64,000 bases of DNA. Source: Saposhnikovia divaricata. Lineage: Eukaryota > Streptophyta > Magnoliopsida > Apiales > Apiaceae. The notes below the pieces were generated by a model. The model was not told the origin of the DNA and made no database searches. It saw only the letters and a program-made list of their open reading frames with translations. Location of the stretch: the NCBI GenBank assembly GCA_036435485.1, contig CM071595.1, forward strand, positions 99,502,580 through 99,566,579, written 5' to 3'. Shown one piece after another: positions 1 through 9,990 of the stretch (positions within the stretch are counted from its first letter, which is position 1; each line of letters begins with the position of its first letter). The translations under genes were made by a program, and so were the position numbers.

Positions 1-1430
1 CAAGCTAATTCAAGGTTGTTCAAGGTGTGTCCAAGGATTATTAAGGATTATTAAGTGTTCTTCAAGCTTCAAAGAGGTATAACAACCCTTGCCCTTTTGT
101 ATTTATGGTAGATATTGAAGTGATTAGTAGTTAAGTGTTGTTAATGTAAAGTTTATAATGAGTATGTGTTATAAGTGGTTTGTTTTGATGTGAAAATTGT
201 GTGTTGTGGACTTGTAACCATGGCTGGTGAAGAATACCACATGGTGTAGGTGATGATTATGGTGTTTGATAATTGATTTGGAGGAGTTTGATTTTGGAAA
301 GTATGAAATTACAGCAGTTATAATGTCCGATTTTCGTTAGAACGAAAACTGCCCTGTTTTGTGACCCCTGTATTCATACGGTATCTCACTGCCTAGGTTA
401 TCAATTGACCATGAAATGATAGAGCTTAGTTCATAGATCGTTTTGATATAAGGTGCGTTAAAATCTGATGAACGGTTTAGGAGAAAAGTCAGTTTTAGTG
501 AAAGCGGTTCAGAAACCGAGAAACTGTAAATGTATCAAACTTGAGTTTACAATTACCATACCTTAACATTGTTAAAAGTCACGAAATGTTGGGAGATGAT
601 AGTAGTGTGGTCAAAGAACTATTTCCAGTTGACCTCATATTAAAATTCGAAATTTAAAAATTATAAGAAATTCTACAGTCGAGTGTGGTCGATAAGGGAA
701 ATGGTGAAAAACCCTGAAACTTCGACTTAGGTTATAAATGGTTAAGTTCTTGAACCTTTGGGGTAATAAGAATACGTTAAACATATATTAAAGTTTCAAA
801 AGGTAATGTTATACAAGAGTGTAGTGAGTAAGAGATGTGGTTCTAACGACGGTCCTTTTGTGTTTATAGAAACTCCGGAAGAGGGACGAGCCATACCGTC
901 AGGATATCGAAACCGAGGCAAGATTTCTTCTATCCCTATTTGTAAAACTACTTATTTTCACAAAGAAACTTGATTTTGTGAAATATATATGTGATGCTAT
1001 TATTACTATATTGTGAAGAAATTGTCTTCCTTGAGTATTAATATTGAAAAGAAAGATATACGAAGATGTATATGAATATGGATATGTATAGAGATGATTA
1101 TGCATGAATTGAACATGCCTTATGATTAAGAGAATAAGAGAGAATGGTATCAGTTGTTATCGAGGGTTATATGGTTATAATATTATATTAAAAATGTTCT
1201 TATTGAGTATCAGTGGTTTAATAAACATTATTTGATTTCTGAATTTGAAAAAGAGGTCTGAATCATAATCAAAGCCTTATGATATATATATTTTTTATAG
1301 AAGTAATGTGCGAGAATGGAAATGATATGAGAGAATGATATGTGAAAGTGAAAGTGAGAAAATGGAAATGTGGGATGATATTTTAAAAAGAGAATAATGA
1401 TGTGATAAAGAGGGGGATTGCAACAGACTT

Positions 1431-1473
1431 GCGTAAGTGGCTGTGTCAGGGCTGTGTGCGACACAGTCCAGCA
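1431..1473 (+). other. conserved LTR stem-loop, TR-GAG type
   Basis: GCGTAAG and GG are followed by the arms CTGTGTC (1441-1447) and GACACAG (1460-1466), then TCCAGCA. The seven-base arms pair perfectly, and a G-T and a G-C pair extend them. The same element is at 8466-8508, 18868-18910 and 25896-25938. Related solo LTRs keep the flanks but have different, still pairing arms (11080-11111 and 43155-43228). It lies about 1.1 kb from the LTR 3' end in all families. The function is unknown. Confidence 0.6.
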
Positions 1474-1690
1474 TTTATTATTTTTATTACGGCACGAAGA
1501 TGCCAAGGGAGGATGTTAGCAGGTGGCCTTCCTCCAGGGATGATTTTCATTCCTTCTACCGGTAGTAAAAAGAGAGCAGATACGAATAGGCGACTGATCA
1601 TCGTCCTAACGTATCAGGCGACAGCAGATATCCCCAATGTTTTGAAAAGAAAGTGCAGACAATGGTTTTCAGATTGCTATATTGAAGACA

Positions 1691-1932
1691 GAATAATGAT
1701 ATGAGATGATGGAATGATAGTTACAGATGAAGAAAAACTGATATTATATTATTGTAGATTTCAATACTGAAACCAGAATAATGATATGAGATGATGGAAT
1801 GATAGTTACAGATGAAGAAAAACTGATATTATATTATTGTAGATTTCAATACTGAAACCAGAATAATGATATGAGATGAGGGTATTATGGTGGCAGATGA
1901 AGAAAAACTGATATTATATTAATATAGATTTC
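1691..1932 (+). repeat. 85-bp tandem repeat inside the LTR, three units
   Basis: Units start at 1691, 1776 and 1861, each opening GAATAATGATATGAGATGA. The first two are nearly identical and the third is diverged. The 3' LTR has the same set at 8726, 8811 and 8896. Copy B LTRs have only two units (from 19129 and 19214), so unit number separates the two LTR subfamilies. Confidence 0.9.
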
Positions 1933-2078
1933 TTTCTTATAATAGTGAGTGGATGATGTATTATTAAATAAGAGCTTTACTCTTCCTTATGAATTTTAAT
2001 TGTTCCTGCTATTACATATGCATATACATATATGTATACTTGTTCACATTTTAAATTTTAGTTACAGTATGATCTTGC

Positions 2079-2115
2079 TGAGCTATTATAGCTCACTCTT
2101 GCTACTTATGTATAT
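2079..2115 (+). promoter_or_regulatory. palindrome plus TATA-like run, candidate LTR core promoter
   Basis: TGAGCTA-TTA-TAGCTCA (2079-2095) is a perfect inverted repeat, followed within about 15 bases by TATGTATATAGCAGCTAG. It recurs at 9114-9130, 19433-19449 and 26461-26477. The inverted solo LTR has the same palindrome (10354-10370) followed by TATATAACAGCTAG on its sense strand. The 5 kb solo LTR keeps only TGAGC...GCTCA (42591-42608). Placing the transcription start here is inference; it would leave about 430 bp of R plus U5. Confidence 0.35.
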
Positions 2116-2542
2116 AGCAGCTAGGTCCCATGCCGATACTACGTACCACACCCCGCAAGAGGGTAAGGGAAAGGCGACCTTTTGAGCGAGTGCTGACGAC
2201 CATGCCCGAGGTAGTGACAAGCGAAGGGGCTTAGTATACTTATGTAAATTAAGTGTGTAAGTTGTAATAAACTTTAGTTGTTGAAGTGCTTCCTGTAGAA
2301 GCTTTGTTCAACAATGTACTTAGTAAATTCTGGGCTTGTAATAACTGTTAACTTTAAAACTTTTAAATATTGTGGTTGTTGTTCTATGAGCATATGACTG
2401 GTGTGTGTGTATTAGTGTGGGGTCAACTGCTTATTTATTTATTTATTTATAAAAAAAAAGAGACTACAGAGATATTGATATTGATCGGAAATTGGACTTT
2501 GACGGCCCGGATCCTTGACCCCGGATCCCGGAGCGTCACAGA

Positions 2543-2560
2543 TGGTATCAGAACCAAGAG
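2543..2560 (+). promoter_or_regulatory. primer binding site (tRNA-iMet type), copy A
   Basis: TGGTATCAGAACCAAGAG begins two bases after the LTR. Plant LTR elements commonly use TGGTATCAGAGC, which pairs with the 3' end of initiator Met tRNA. Copy A has A where copy B (19897) keeps the usual G at the eleventh position, a small defect in primer pairing. Confidence 0.85.
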
Positions 2561-2654
2561 TCATAATGCTCAAGAACAAAAGTGATAATAATAAATGTAT
2601 CAGTTATAATATAAATTGTGAACTTCCATCAAGTTCAGGGGTGGTATATCGCAG

Positions 2655-2725
2655 GTAGTATTTACTTTAAGCATATATTATAATTTATTAGACTGTTACT
2701 AATAGAATTTTATGTTTTATTATAG
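2655..2725 (+). other. candidate 71-bp intron in the leader before ORF1
   Basis: CAG|GTAGTA donor at 2655, a TACTAAT branch-point-like motif near 2698-2704, a T-rich tract and TTATTATAG acceptor ending at 2725, nine bases before the ORF1 ATG. Copy B has the same structure at 20008-20078. The length is near the lower limit for plant introns. Splicing is inferred from sequence only. Confidence 0.4.
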
Positions 2726-2734
2726 GGAGCGGAG

Positions 2735-3622
2735 ATGGGTGAGCCGAGCCAGGACCCCCAGTGGCTAGGGATGTCAGAGCAGGAGCTATTAGATTTTCAG
2801 CTGGCCGGGGTAGAGGTCCCCGAGTATGCAGTTGAGGACCTCAGGGAGAGACGCCGGGCGGCGGCTAGAGAGCGATTAGAGAGAGAGGAGGCAGAGGAGC
2901 AGAGACGGAGAGATGCTGTGGCTCTAGTGCCATATATGGGTAGACCTTCTACAGGATCTGACGAGGCAGGTCCTTCCAGAGTGAGATCGGAGATCCCTGA
3001 GGAGGAGAGGCCACTGCGTAAGAGGCCTAGGTTGTCAGTTATACCTGAGGAGCCGATTGAGTGGAGGGATATTCAGATGGTTCCCACTCCTGTCCGACCC
3101 ATCCCAGTGCCGTCACCAGTTCCATCCCCTCTACCTAGTCCTGACCCTATAGATGATCCTTTTGAGCAGTTTACCCCTCCAGGGCATTTTGGTTTCTTTG
3201 AGGAGGAGGAGGATCCTTCAGAGGATGCTGAGACAGAGTCGGTTCCTCCATCCCCACCCTTTGCACCTCCACCACCTCCACCTGTGGATGCACCTCCCCT
3301 AGCTGTACCCCCTCAGGAGGCACCTTTACCGGCGGGTGACTCACTTTCAGCTACCTTATTGACCGAGTACTTTGCCCTTCAGGGACAGTTGGAGGAGTCC
3401 CGCAGGACTATAGACACCCTTCTACAGAGGTTGGAGAGAGGGAGAGGAGGGGTTATCCCGGATGGGATGTCTCTGGGGATGATCAGTATTGAGCTACGAG
3501 CATTAGGAGATATTAGGAGGTTGTTGGGTGATAGAGGAGACCCGGCATGGAGGGCCCAGATAGTTAATACGGTTACTACCATGGTAGTCCAGATACGGGA
3601 TGTTGTCAGGGCAGGGGTGTGA
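2735..3622 (+). CDS. ORF1, 295-residue protein of unknown function upstream of gag (copy A)
   Basis: An intact reading frame between PBS and gag. I do not recognise a domain. Residues about 35-65 are an Arg/Glu-rich helix-like stretch (RERRRAAARERLERE). A basic RKRPR motif near residue 95 could be a nuclear localisation signal. Residues about 120-205 are proline-rich with acidic patches and a run of six prolines. The last 80 residues look helical (LEESRRTIDTLLQRLERGRG). Copy B encodes the same 295 residues with about nine amino-acid changes and at least as many silent ones, which suggests some protein-level constraint before insertion. The start is the first ATG after the candidate leader intron. 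Extra ORFs before gag are known in some plant Ty3/gypsy lineages such as Ogre, but no homology to those is claimed. Confidence 0.75.
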   Translation: MGEPSQDPQWLGMSEQELLDFQLAGVEVPEYAVEDLRERRRAAARERLEREEAEEQRRRDAVALVPYMGRPSTGSDEAGPSRVRSEIPEEERPLRKRPRLSVIPEEPIEWRDIQMVPTPVRPIPVPSPVPSPLPSPDPIDDPFEQFTPPGHFGFFEEEEDPSEDAETESVPPSPPFAPPPPPPVDAPPLAVPPQEAPLPAGDSLSATLLTEYFALQGQLEESRRTIDTLLQRLERGRGGVIPDGMSLGMISIELRALGDIRRLLGDRGDPAWRAQIVNTVTTMVVQIRDVVRAGV

Positions 3623-4146
3623 GCCGGGATAGTAGTTCGTCACTAATCAGACTAGTCATCTTGTTGATGTCATTTTGGGGATTAGTTTAGTGGTCCACTG
3701 TTTTAATCCCAGTCTGATTAGGGGACAGTTAGTAATACTTTTGGTGATATCGGATTAGTATGTACGGCTATGTTTTGGGTTTCGAACCTTGTATTAGATG
3801 ATGTATATTATTAGCAGTAAAAGATGTTGTACCCAAATTGTAAAATATTTATGTACAGTAATGAAGTTTGTGCATTTCTATCTAAATTTTTGCTGCATAT
3901 TTTTTTTATATAATATAATAAATGTTGAGACTCAGAAATATTGATGTATAAAAGGTGATTGACTTAATGAAAAGGCTATCGTGTTAAGGGCGATACAACT
4001 ACCTACTAAAGTTATGGTATAACTAGATGTAAATCGCGTGATAAAGATATTGTGATGTGCAAATGAGCTAATTAATGATATAATTGTGTATATAGAAATG
4101 ATGTATATAGTAACCCAAATTCGGGTAATTAATAAGGACTATTGTT
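3623..4146 (+). other. ORF1-gag spacer, no gene seen
   Basis: An AT-rich 0.5 kb spacer conserved in copy B (20976-21475). It ends with a run that is identical in both copies just before the gag ATG. No second PBS, promoter or long frame is evident. How gag is translated from a downstream position is unexplained. Confidence 0.6.
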
Positions 4147-5503
4147 ATGTACAGAACTATGCCGCCTAGACGTGACAGTAGAGCGAATGCAAGGGAAAAT
4201 GAGAGAGACGAAAGAAGTCGAAATATCGAAGGTACTAGACTGAACGAAAATGCTCATAATGAAGAAAATCATGAAGAAGGAGAAGAGGAATCAACTGGCC
4301 AACAAAGGAATCCGGGAGGTGATCCCTTTGCCCAATTCATGGACTTATTAAGGCAGAATTTAACAAATCCACAGAATCCTCAACCACCACCTGTTCTCCC
4401 CAATCAGGCAGCTAGTTCCTTTCGTGCCTTTAAGTCATTAAAGCCCCCAGAATTCGAGGGAACCACTAACCCAGTAGTAGCCAGGGCATGGCTAAAAGAA
4501 ATGGAGAAAGCTTTCGAAATACTAAGGATAGAGGAAGATCAGAAAACAGTTTTTGCAGCCTATCTCCTAAAGGGAGAGGCAAATTACTGGTGGGAAGCTA
4601 GGAAGAACCTAGAGGAAGCGGGAGTGATAACCTGGGAGCGTTTCACTAGGGTGTTCCTAGAAAAGTATTCTCCTAGGTATTTAGAAAACCAAATGGAATT
4701 AAAGTTTCTAGAGTTAAAACAGGATAACCTAACAGTGGCAGAGTATGAAAATAAATTTTCAGAACTGTCGAGGTTTGTTCCCGAGTTTGTGCGTACTGAA
4801 GAACAACGTGCAAAAAGGTTTTAACAAGGGTTAAAACCCTGGTTACGAACGAGAGTGGCCCCATTTGAGTTAACTGATTATGCTGCAGTGGTTCAAAAGG
4901 CATCAATTATAGAGGCCGAGAGTGAGCAGGCTCAAATAGGTCGAGAGAATAAGAAAAGAAGATTTGAGGGCCCAAAAGGAGGTTTAAGTGAGGGAAGCTA
5001 CTTTAACAAAGGAGGTAAAGGACAAAAATCTCAATTTGTGGGAAAGTCGGGGGGTAACAAGACTACTAGTGAGACGGTGAGTCAGGGTGGAAAATCCTCA
5101 GGAACATTTCAGTCCAATCAATCACGACCACCATTACCAGATTGTGAGACGTGTGGTAAGAAGCATATAGGAGTCTGTAGAGTACTGGAGTAACTTGTTT
5201 TAAGTGTGGACAAAAAGGACACTACCTTAACCAGTGCCCATCAACTGATGCAAACCCTAAAAGAGATGTTAAGTGTTACCAGTGTGGAAAACTAGGACAC
5301 ATTGCTAGAGATTGCCGTTCAGGTGGGTCATACGCGTCAGGACAGAGTGGGGCTGCTTCAAATAGGCCTACTGCTAGAGTGTACAACATGACCTTAGGGG
5401 AAGCGTTGACAAAACCAGATGCGGATACAGGTACTTGCTTTTTGATTTAAATTTGGTGTGTAAATCTTTGGCTAAGGATCGACTTAATCAATTAATGGAA
5501 TAA
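4147..5503 (+). pseudogene. gag: gag of TR-GAG copy A, disabled
   Basis: Homologous along its length to the intact Gag at 21476-22834. It carries the Ty3/gypsy retrotransposon Gag domain (FRAFKSLKPPEFEG, then the ANYWWEARK region) and two CCHC zinc knuckles. Three lesions are visible against copy B: a CAA to TAA stop at 4822-4824 after 225 codons, a one-base loss near 5190 just before the first knuckle, and another one-base loss near 5441 close to the C terminus. The Gag domain makes the virus-like particle in this family and the knuckles bind RNA, so this copy cannot make full Gag. Confidence 0.9.
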
Positions 5504-5742
5504 ATAAGTTAATAAAATAGATAAGGAAAATCAGTATCTGTTAAGGGCTAGGAAACGTTATGAAAAGAAAAGTAGGAGTGTTTTGGGAAAACACAAGCTC
5601 GTTGAGACAAACAGGAAATATATATTATAGGTAGTATTTTCTTACAATTGTTTTAAAGAATATTATTAGAGCTTATTTTCTGGAAAATTTTACAGAGAGG
5701 AGCTATAGGAATATTGAGGAATTAATATTTATGTCATGATAG

Positions 5743-5865
5743 AGATCAGAAGATGGTCAAACCATAAGTGAGATACACTGCCATTCAGAAAAGGTCAATG
5801 TAGTGGCGGATATCTTCGTCAAAAGAGGAAGGAGAAACGAGATAACCTGGAATGACTTGAAATAG
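5743..5865 (+). pseudogene. remnant of Ty3/gypsy RT-RNase H C terminus
   Basis: A 40-codon open stretch reads HCHSEKVNVVADIFVKRGRR. It resembles the YHPGKANVVADALSRK motif that closes the RNase H domain in plant chromoviruses of the Tekay/Del type. Copy B has the same remnant (23074-23283). It shows that the family arose from an autonomous gag-pol element by one deletion from the end of gag to the end of RNase H and another from there to the polypurine tract. The assignment rests on this short motif. Confidence 0.6.
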
Positions 5866-6085
5866 GAGGAGATTTGTGAGGGAAAGACAGTAAAAGGACT
5901 GCTATTGATAAACTAAATGGCATGTTGATGAATGACAAGGAAGTTATGTTGGTGTATTTCTGCGCAAACAAGATAGAGATATTATGAAAGGAAAAGGATA
6001 AAGGAAATAGTGTGGAAGTTAGAAGGTGTGAAGGAGAAAGATACTTATGGACATTTCCAACATGATTCCGGGACGGAATCCTTTT

Positions 6086-6098
6086 AAGGGGGGAAGGA
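6086..6098 (+). promoter_or_regulatory. polypurine tract, copy A
   Basis: AAGGGGGGAAGGA sits directly before the TGTAATAACCC start of the 3' LTR, the usual place for the plus-strand primer. The same tract precedes 23431 in copy B. Confidence 0.85.
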
Positions 6099-9000
6099 TG
6101 TAATAACCCTAACTTCAGTAATGCTACAGTGGTCACATGAATAGTAAATTTCGAGGATTTAGAGAAATGGTATATAGGTACCCTATAATGGAAACATAAA
6201 ATGAATAAACAGAAACCATATTAGTGTTGTACAATGGAAATAAGTGACTCGAAATGACGTTAGATTTCAGAAATTCCTGAAGCATGGATTTTGAGGATTT
6301 TGATTTCGAATAAGCTTCTATTGGATATTAAGGAGCATGGAAATATTATAAGAATTTTATATTGAGGAATTAGTAAATTTAGATTTAACCTAGGGATTAT
6401 TAAGTTAAGAGAATACCAAAGGAAATTGGATTGTTAAATGGTTTCAAAACCACTGAGATAATGAAGTATATTCGAACCGAATCACAATTAGACGAGTATG
6501 GAGATTAAGCAACCAAGATTAGTAATATAACAAGGACACATACCACATTTTTTACTTACCAAGATTACTAACATAATAATTAGAAAAACAAGAAAAGAGA
6601 TTATGAGGTCATTAGGGTGATGTCACTTTCCATTAACACCATTTTAAGGGTAAATTAGTACTTTTGCATGGTTTAACCACAAATATCTTTACAAGCTTCT
6701 ACAAGACACTAGAATTAGCAAGATTAAGCCAAGATAAGATCAAAACAAAACACAAAAACCTCTCCCCCAACTCCTTCATTGCATTCGGCCCTTTGAAGAA
6801 AAAAAGGAGAAAAGAAAAAATAAATAAAATCCAAAACCCTAATTCTCTTCAAGATTAAACCAAGAGAAAAATCATGGAGCATCTTGGAGGATAGAAAAAG
6901 ACTAGCACAAAGTTTCATAGCCATCCACCATCATTTAGCAAGGTAATAAAATCATAGAAGTTGAAGATGAATAGTGGTGAATAGTGTTTTTCAAGTTTTA
7001 ATCTTTGTTTTAATGGTTCTTTTAGTTAATCCAAGCTAATTCAAGGTTGTTCAAGGTGTGTCCAAGGATTATTAAGGATTATTAAGTGTTCTTCAAGCTT
7101 CAAAGAGGTATAACAACCCTTGCCCTTTTGTATTTATGGTAGATATTGAAGTGATTAGTAGTTAAGTGTTGTTAATGTAAAGTTTATAATGAGTATGTGT
7201 TATAAGTGGTTTGTTTTGATGTGAAAATTGTGTGTTGTGGACTTGTAACCATGGCTGGTGAAGAATACCACATGGTGTAGGTGATGATTATGGTGTTTGA
7301 TAATTGATTTGGAGGAGTTTGATTTTGGAAAGTATGAAATTACAGCAGTTATAATGTCCGATTTTCGTTAGAACGAAAACTGCCCTGTTTTGTGACCCCT
7401 GTATTCATACGGTATCTCACTGCCTAGGTTATCAATTGACCATGAAATGATAGAGCTTAGTTCATAGATCGTTTTGATATAAGGTGCGTTAAAATCTGAT
7501 GAACGGTTTAGGAGAAAAGTCAGTTTTAGTGAAAGCGGTTCAGAAACCGAGAAACTGTAAATGTATCAAACTTGAGTTTACAATTACCATACCTTAACAT
7601 TGTTAAAAGTCACGAAATGTTGGGAGATGATAGTAGTGTGGTCAAAGAACTATTTCCAGTTGACCTCATATTAAAATTCGAAATTTAATAATTATAAGAA
7701 ATTCTACAGTCGAGTGTGGTCGATAAGGGAAATGGTGAAAAACCCTGAAACTTCGACTTAGGTTATAAATGGTTAAGTTCTTGAACCTTTGGGGTAATAA
7801 GAATACGTTAAACATATATTAAAGTTTCAAAAGGTAATGTTATACAAGAGTGTAGTGAGTAAGAGATGTGGTTCTAACGACGGTCCTTTTGTGTTTATAG
7901 AAACTCCGGAAGAGGGACGAGCCATACCGTCAGGATATCGAAACCGAGGCAAGATTTCTTCTATCCCTATTTGTAAAACTACTTATTTTCACAAAGAAAC
8001 TTGATTTTGTGAAATATATATGTGATGCTATTATTACTATATTGTGAAGAAATTGTCTTCCTTGAGTATTAATATTGAAAAGAAAGATATACGAAGATGT
8101 ATATGAATATGGATATGTATAGAGATGATTATGCATGAATTGAACATGCCTTATGATTAAGAGAATAAGAGAGAATGGTATCAGTTGTTATCGAGGGTTA
8201 TATGGTTATAATATTATATTAAAAATGTTCTTATTGAGTATCAGTGGTTTAATAAACATTATTTGATTTCTGAATTTGAAAAAGAGGTCTGAATCATAAT
8301 CAAAGCCTTATGATATATATATATATATTTTATAGAAGTAATGTGCGAGAATGGAAATGATATGAGAGAATGATATGTGAAAGTGAAAGTGAGAAAATGG
8401 AAATGTGGGATGATATTTTAAAAAGAGAATAATGATGTGATAAAGAGGGGGATTGCAACAGACTTGCGTAAGTGGCTGTGTCAGGGCTGTGTGCGACACA
8501 GTCCAGCATTTATTATTTTTATTACGGCACGAAGATGCCAAGGGAGGATGTTAGCAGGTGGCCTTCCTCCAGGGATGATTTTCATTCCTTCTACCGGTAG
8601 TAAAAAGAGAGCAGATACGAATAGGCGACTGATCATCGTCCTAACGTATCAGGCGACAGCAGATATCCCCAATGTTTTGAAAAGAAAGTGCAGACAATGG
8701 TTTTCAGATTGCTATATTGAAGACAGAATAATGATATGAGATGATGGAATGATAGTTACAGATGAAGAAAAACTGATATTATATTATTGTAGATTTCAAT
8801 ACTGAAACCAGAATAATGATATGAGATGATGGAATGATAGTTACAGATGAAGAAAAACTGATATTATATTATTGTAGATTTCAATACTGAAACCAGAATA
8901 ATGATATGAGATGAGGGTATTATGGTGGCAGATGAAGAAAAACTGATATTATATTAATATAGATTTCTTTCTTATAATAGTGAGTGGATGATGTATTATT

Positions 9001-9577
9001 AAATAAGAGCTTTACTCTTCCTTATGAATTTTAATTGTTCCTGCTATTACATATGCATATACATATATGTATACTTGTTCACATTTTAAATTTTAGTTAC
9101 AGTATGATCTTGCTGAGCTATTATAGCTCACTCTTGCTACTTATGTATATAGCAGCTAGGTCCCATGCCGATACTACGTACCACACCCCGCAAGAGGGTA
9201 AGGGAAAGGCGACCTTTTGAGCGAGTGCTGGCGACCATCCCCGAGGTAGTGACAAGCGAAGGGGCTTAGTATACTTATGTAAATTAAGTGTGTAAGTTGT
9301 AATAAACTTTAGTTGTTGAAGTGCTTCCTGTAGAAGCTTTGTTCAACAATGTACTTAGTAAATTCTGGGCTTGTAATAACTGTTAACTTTAAAACTTTTA
9401 AATATTGTGGTTGTTGTTCTATGAGCATATGACTGGTGTGTGTGTATTAGTGTGGGGTCAACTGCTTATTTATTTATTTATTTATAAAAAAAAAAAGAGA
9501 CTACAGAGATATTGATATTGATCGGAAATTGGACTTTGACGGCCCGGATCCTTGACCCCGGATCCCGGAGCGTCACA
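6099..9577 (+). repeat. 3' LTR of TR-GAG copy A, 3479 bp
   Basis: It starts TGTAATAACCC after the polypurine tract and ends GCGTCACA. Features recur as in the 5' LTR: stem-loop 8466-8508, 85-bp repeats from 8726, palindrome 9114-9130. The first kilobase contains an A-rich, CCCTAA-containing leader-like stretch (6740-6870). LTRs of 3.5 kb are long for Ty3/gypsy elements that are not Ogre-like. No credible protein is encoded. Confidence 0.93.
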
Positions 9578-9649
9578 GAACCCCAGCTTCACCTCTTCCC
9601 AGGCGTGGAAACGGCGGAGGAGGCACTAGATCGGGTCTTGAAGTTGTCA
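9578..9649 (+). repeat. 3' end of the Tat 5' LTR (split by TR-GAG copy A)
   Basis: It aligns with the last 72 bases of the 3' LTR near 51280-51351 (shared CCCCAGCTTCACCTCTT and GGAGGCACTAGATCGGGTCTT). It ends in GTTGTCA, immediately followed by a PBS-like sequence. Confidence 0.88.
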
Positions 9650-9667
9650 TTGGCGCTAGAAGGAGGG
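9650..9667 (+). promoter_or_regulatory. primer binding site of the Tat element
   Basis: TTGGCGCTAGAAGGAGGG directly follows the LTR end. Plant Tat and Athila elements usually carry a TGGCGC-type site here. I cannot assign the tRNA species from memory. Confidence 0.65.
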
Positions 9668-9990
9668 GGCTCTGTCCTTTGGTCTCGGTGCCACTGGACT
9701 CGACTTCACCAACAAGCTCTTGAAAAAGAGTCCTAATCAAAACCAGTAAGATCTAAAGCAACCTTAAAACCTTTACTAAAGATGTCACCTTTACACATTT
9801 CTTTGCTGTGTGTACACGTATTCAGCATTATTTAGCCTTTCTAGCTCAGATCTTGATAAAGTTACGATTTTTAGCTTGTAGACATAGCTGATACACAGAT
9901 TTGTGCTCATAGTCACCTGCTTATCTGTTTATACCTGCTCACCCGTGTTCTTATTTGAATATTAAGTGCATACACAAACTGCTTTACTCA
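9668..9990 (+). other. Tat leader, no gene seen
   Basis: Untranslated leader between PBS and gag. It is interrupted at 9990 by the solo LTR and resumes at 13918-13986. No coding frame with family similarity is present. Confidence 0.65.

Larger units (their letters stand above)
1..2540 (+). repeat. 5' LTR of TR-GAG copy A (3' 2.5 kb only)
   Basis: It matches 7032-9577 almost base for base. The LTR ends in GCGTCACA at 2540, followed by a two-base spacer and the PBS. The visible part carries a stem-loop (1431-1473), an 85-bp tandem repeat (1691-1932) and a palindrome next to a TATA-like run (2079-2115). No convincing protein is encoded: the roughly 100-codon open frame near 1402-1704 overlaps the stem-loop and recurs only because the LTR recurs. 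Confidence 0.92.
1..9577 (+). mobile_element. TR-GAG-type non-autonomous LTR retrotransposon, copy A (5' end outside window)
   Basis: Two near-identical LTRs (1-2540 and 6099-9577) flank a 3.56 kb internal region with a tRNA-iMet-like PBS, ORF1, a broken gag and a polypurine tract, but no protease, RT or integrase. This is the layout known as TR-GAG. About 933 bp of the 5' LTR lies before the window, because base 1 aligns with base 7032. By eye the LTRs differ at about three substitutions plus length changes in TA and A runs, so the insertion is recent. The element sits in the 5' LTR of the Tat element: the sequence after 9577 resumes Tat LTR sequence also seen near 51280. The expected 3' target-site copy is GAACC (9578-9582); the 5' copy is out of view. 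Confidence 0.9.

Noticed and set aside
1402..1704. Roughly 100-codon open frame in every TR-GAG LTR (also at 8437, and shorter or altered near 18839 and 25867)
   Set aside because: It lies across the LTR stem-loop, ends differently between subfamilies and has no recognisable domain. It recurs only because the LTR is repeated.
5631..5695. A second candidate intron after gag (AG|GTAGTATTTT ... TTTTACAG) in copy A, also in copy B
   Set aside because: Only 65 bases, no clear branch motif, and splicing would join nothing coding. Kept out of the annotation.
9512..9736. Open frame across the TR-GAG/Tat junction
   Set aside because: It bridges two unrelated LTR ends and a PBS, so it is an accident of the insertion.
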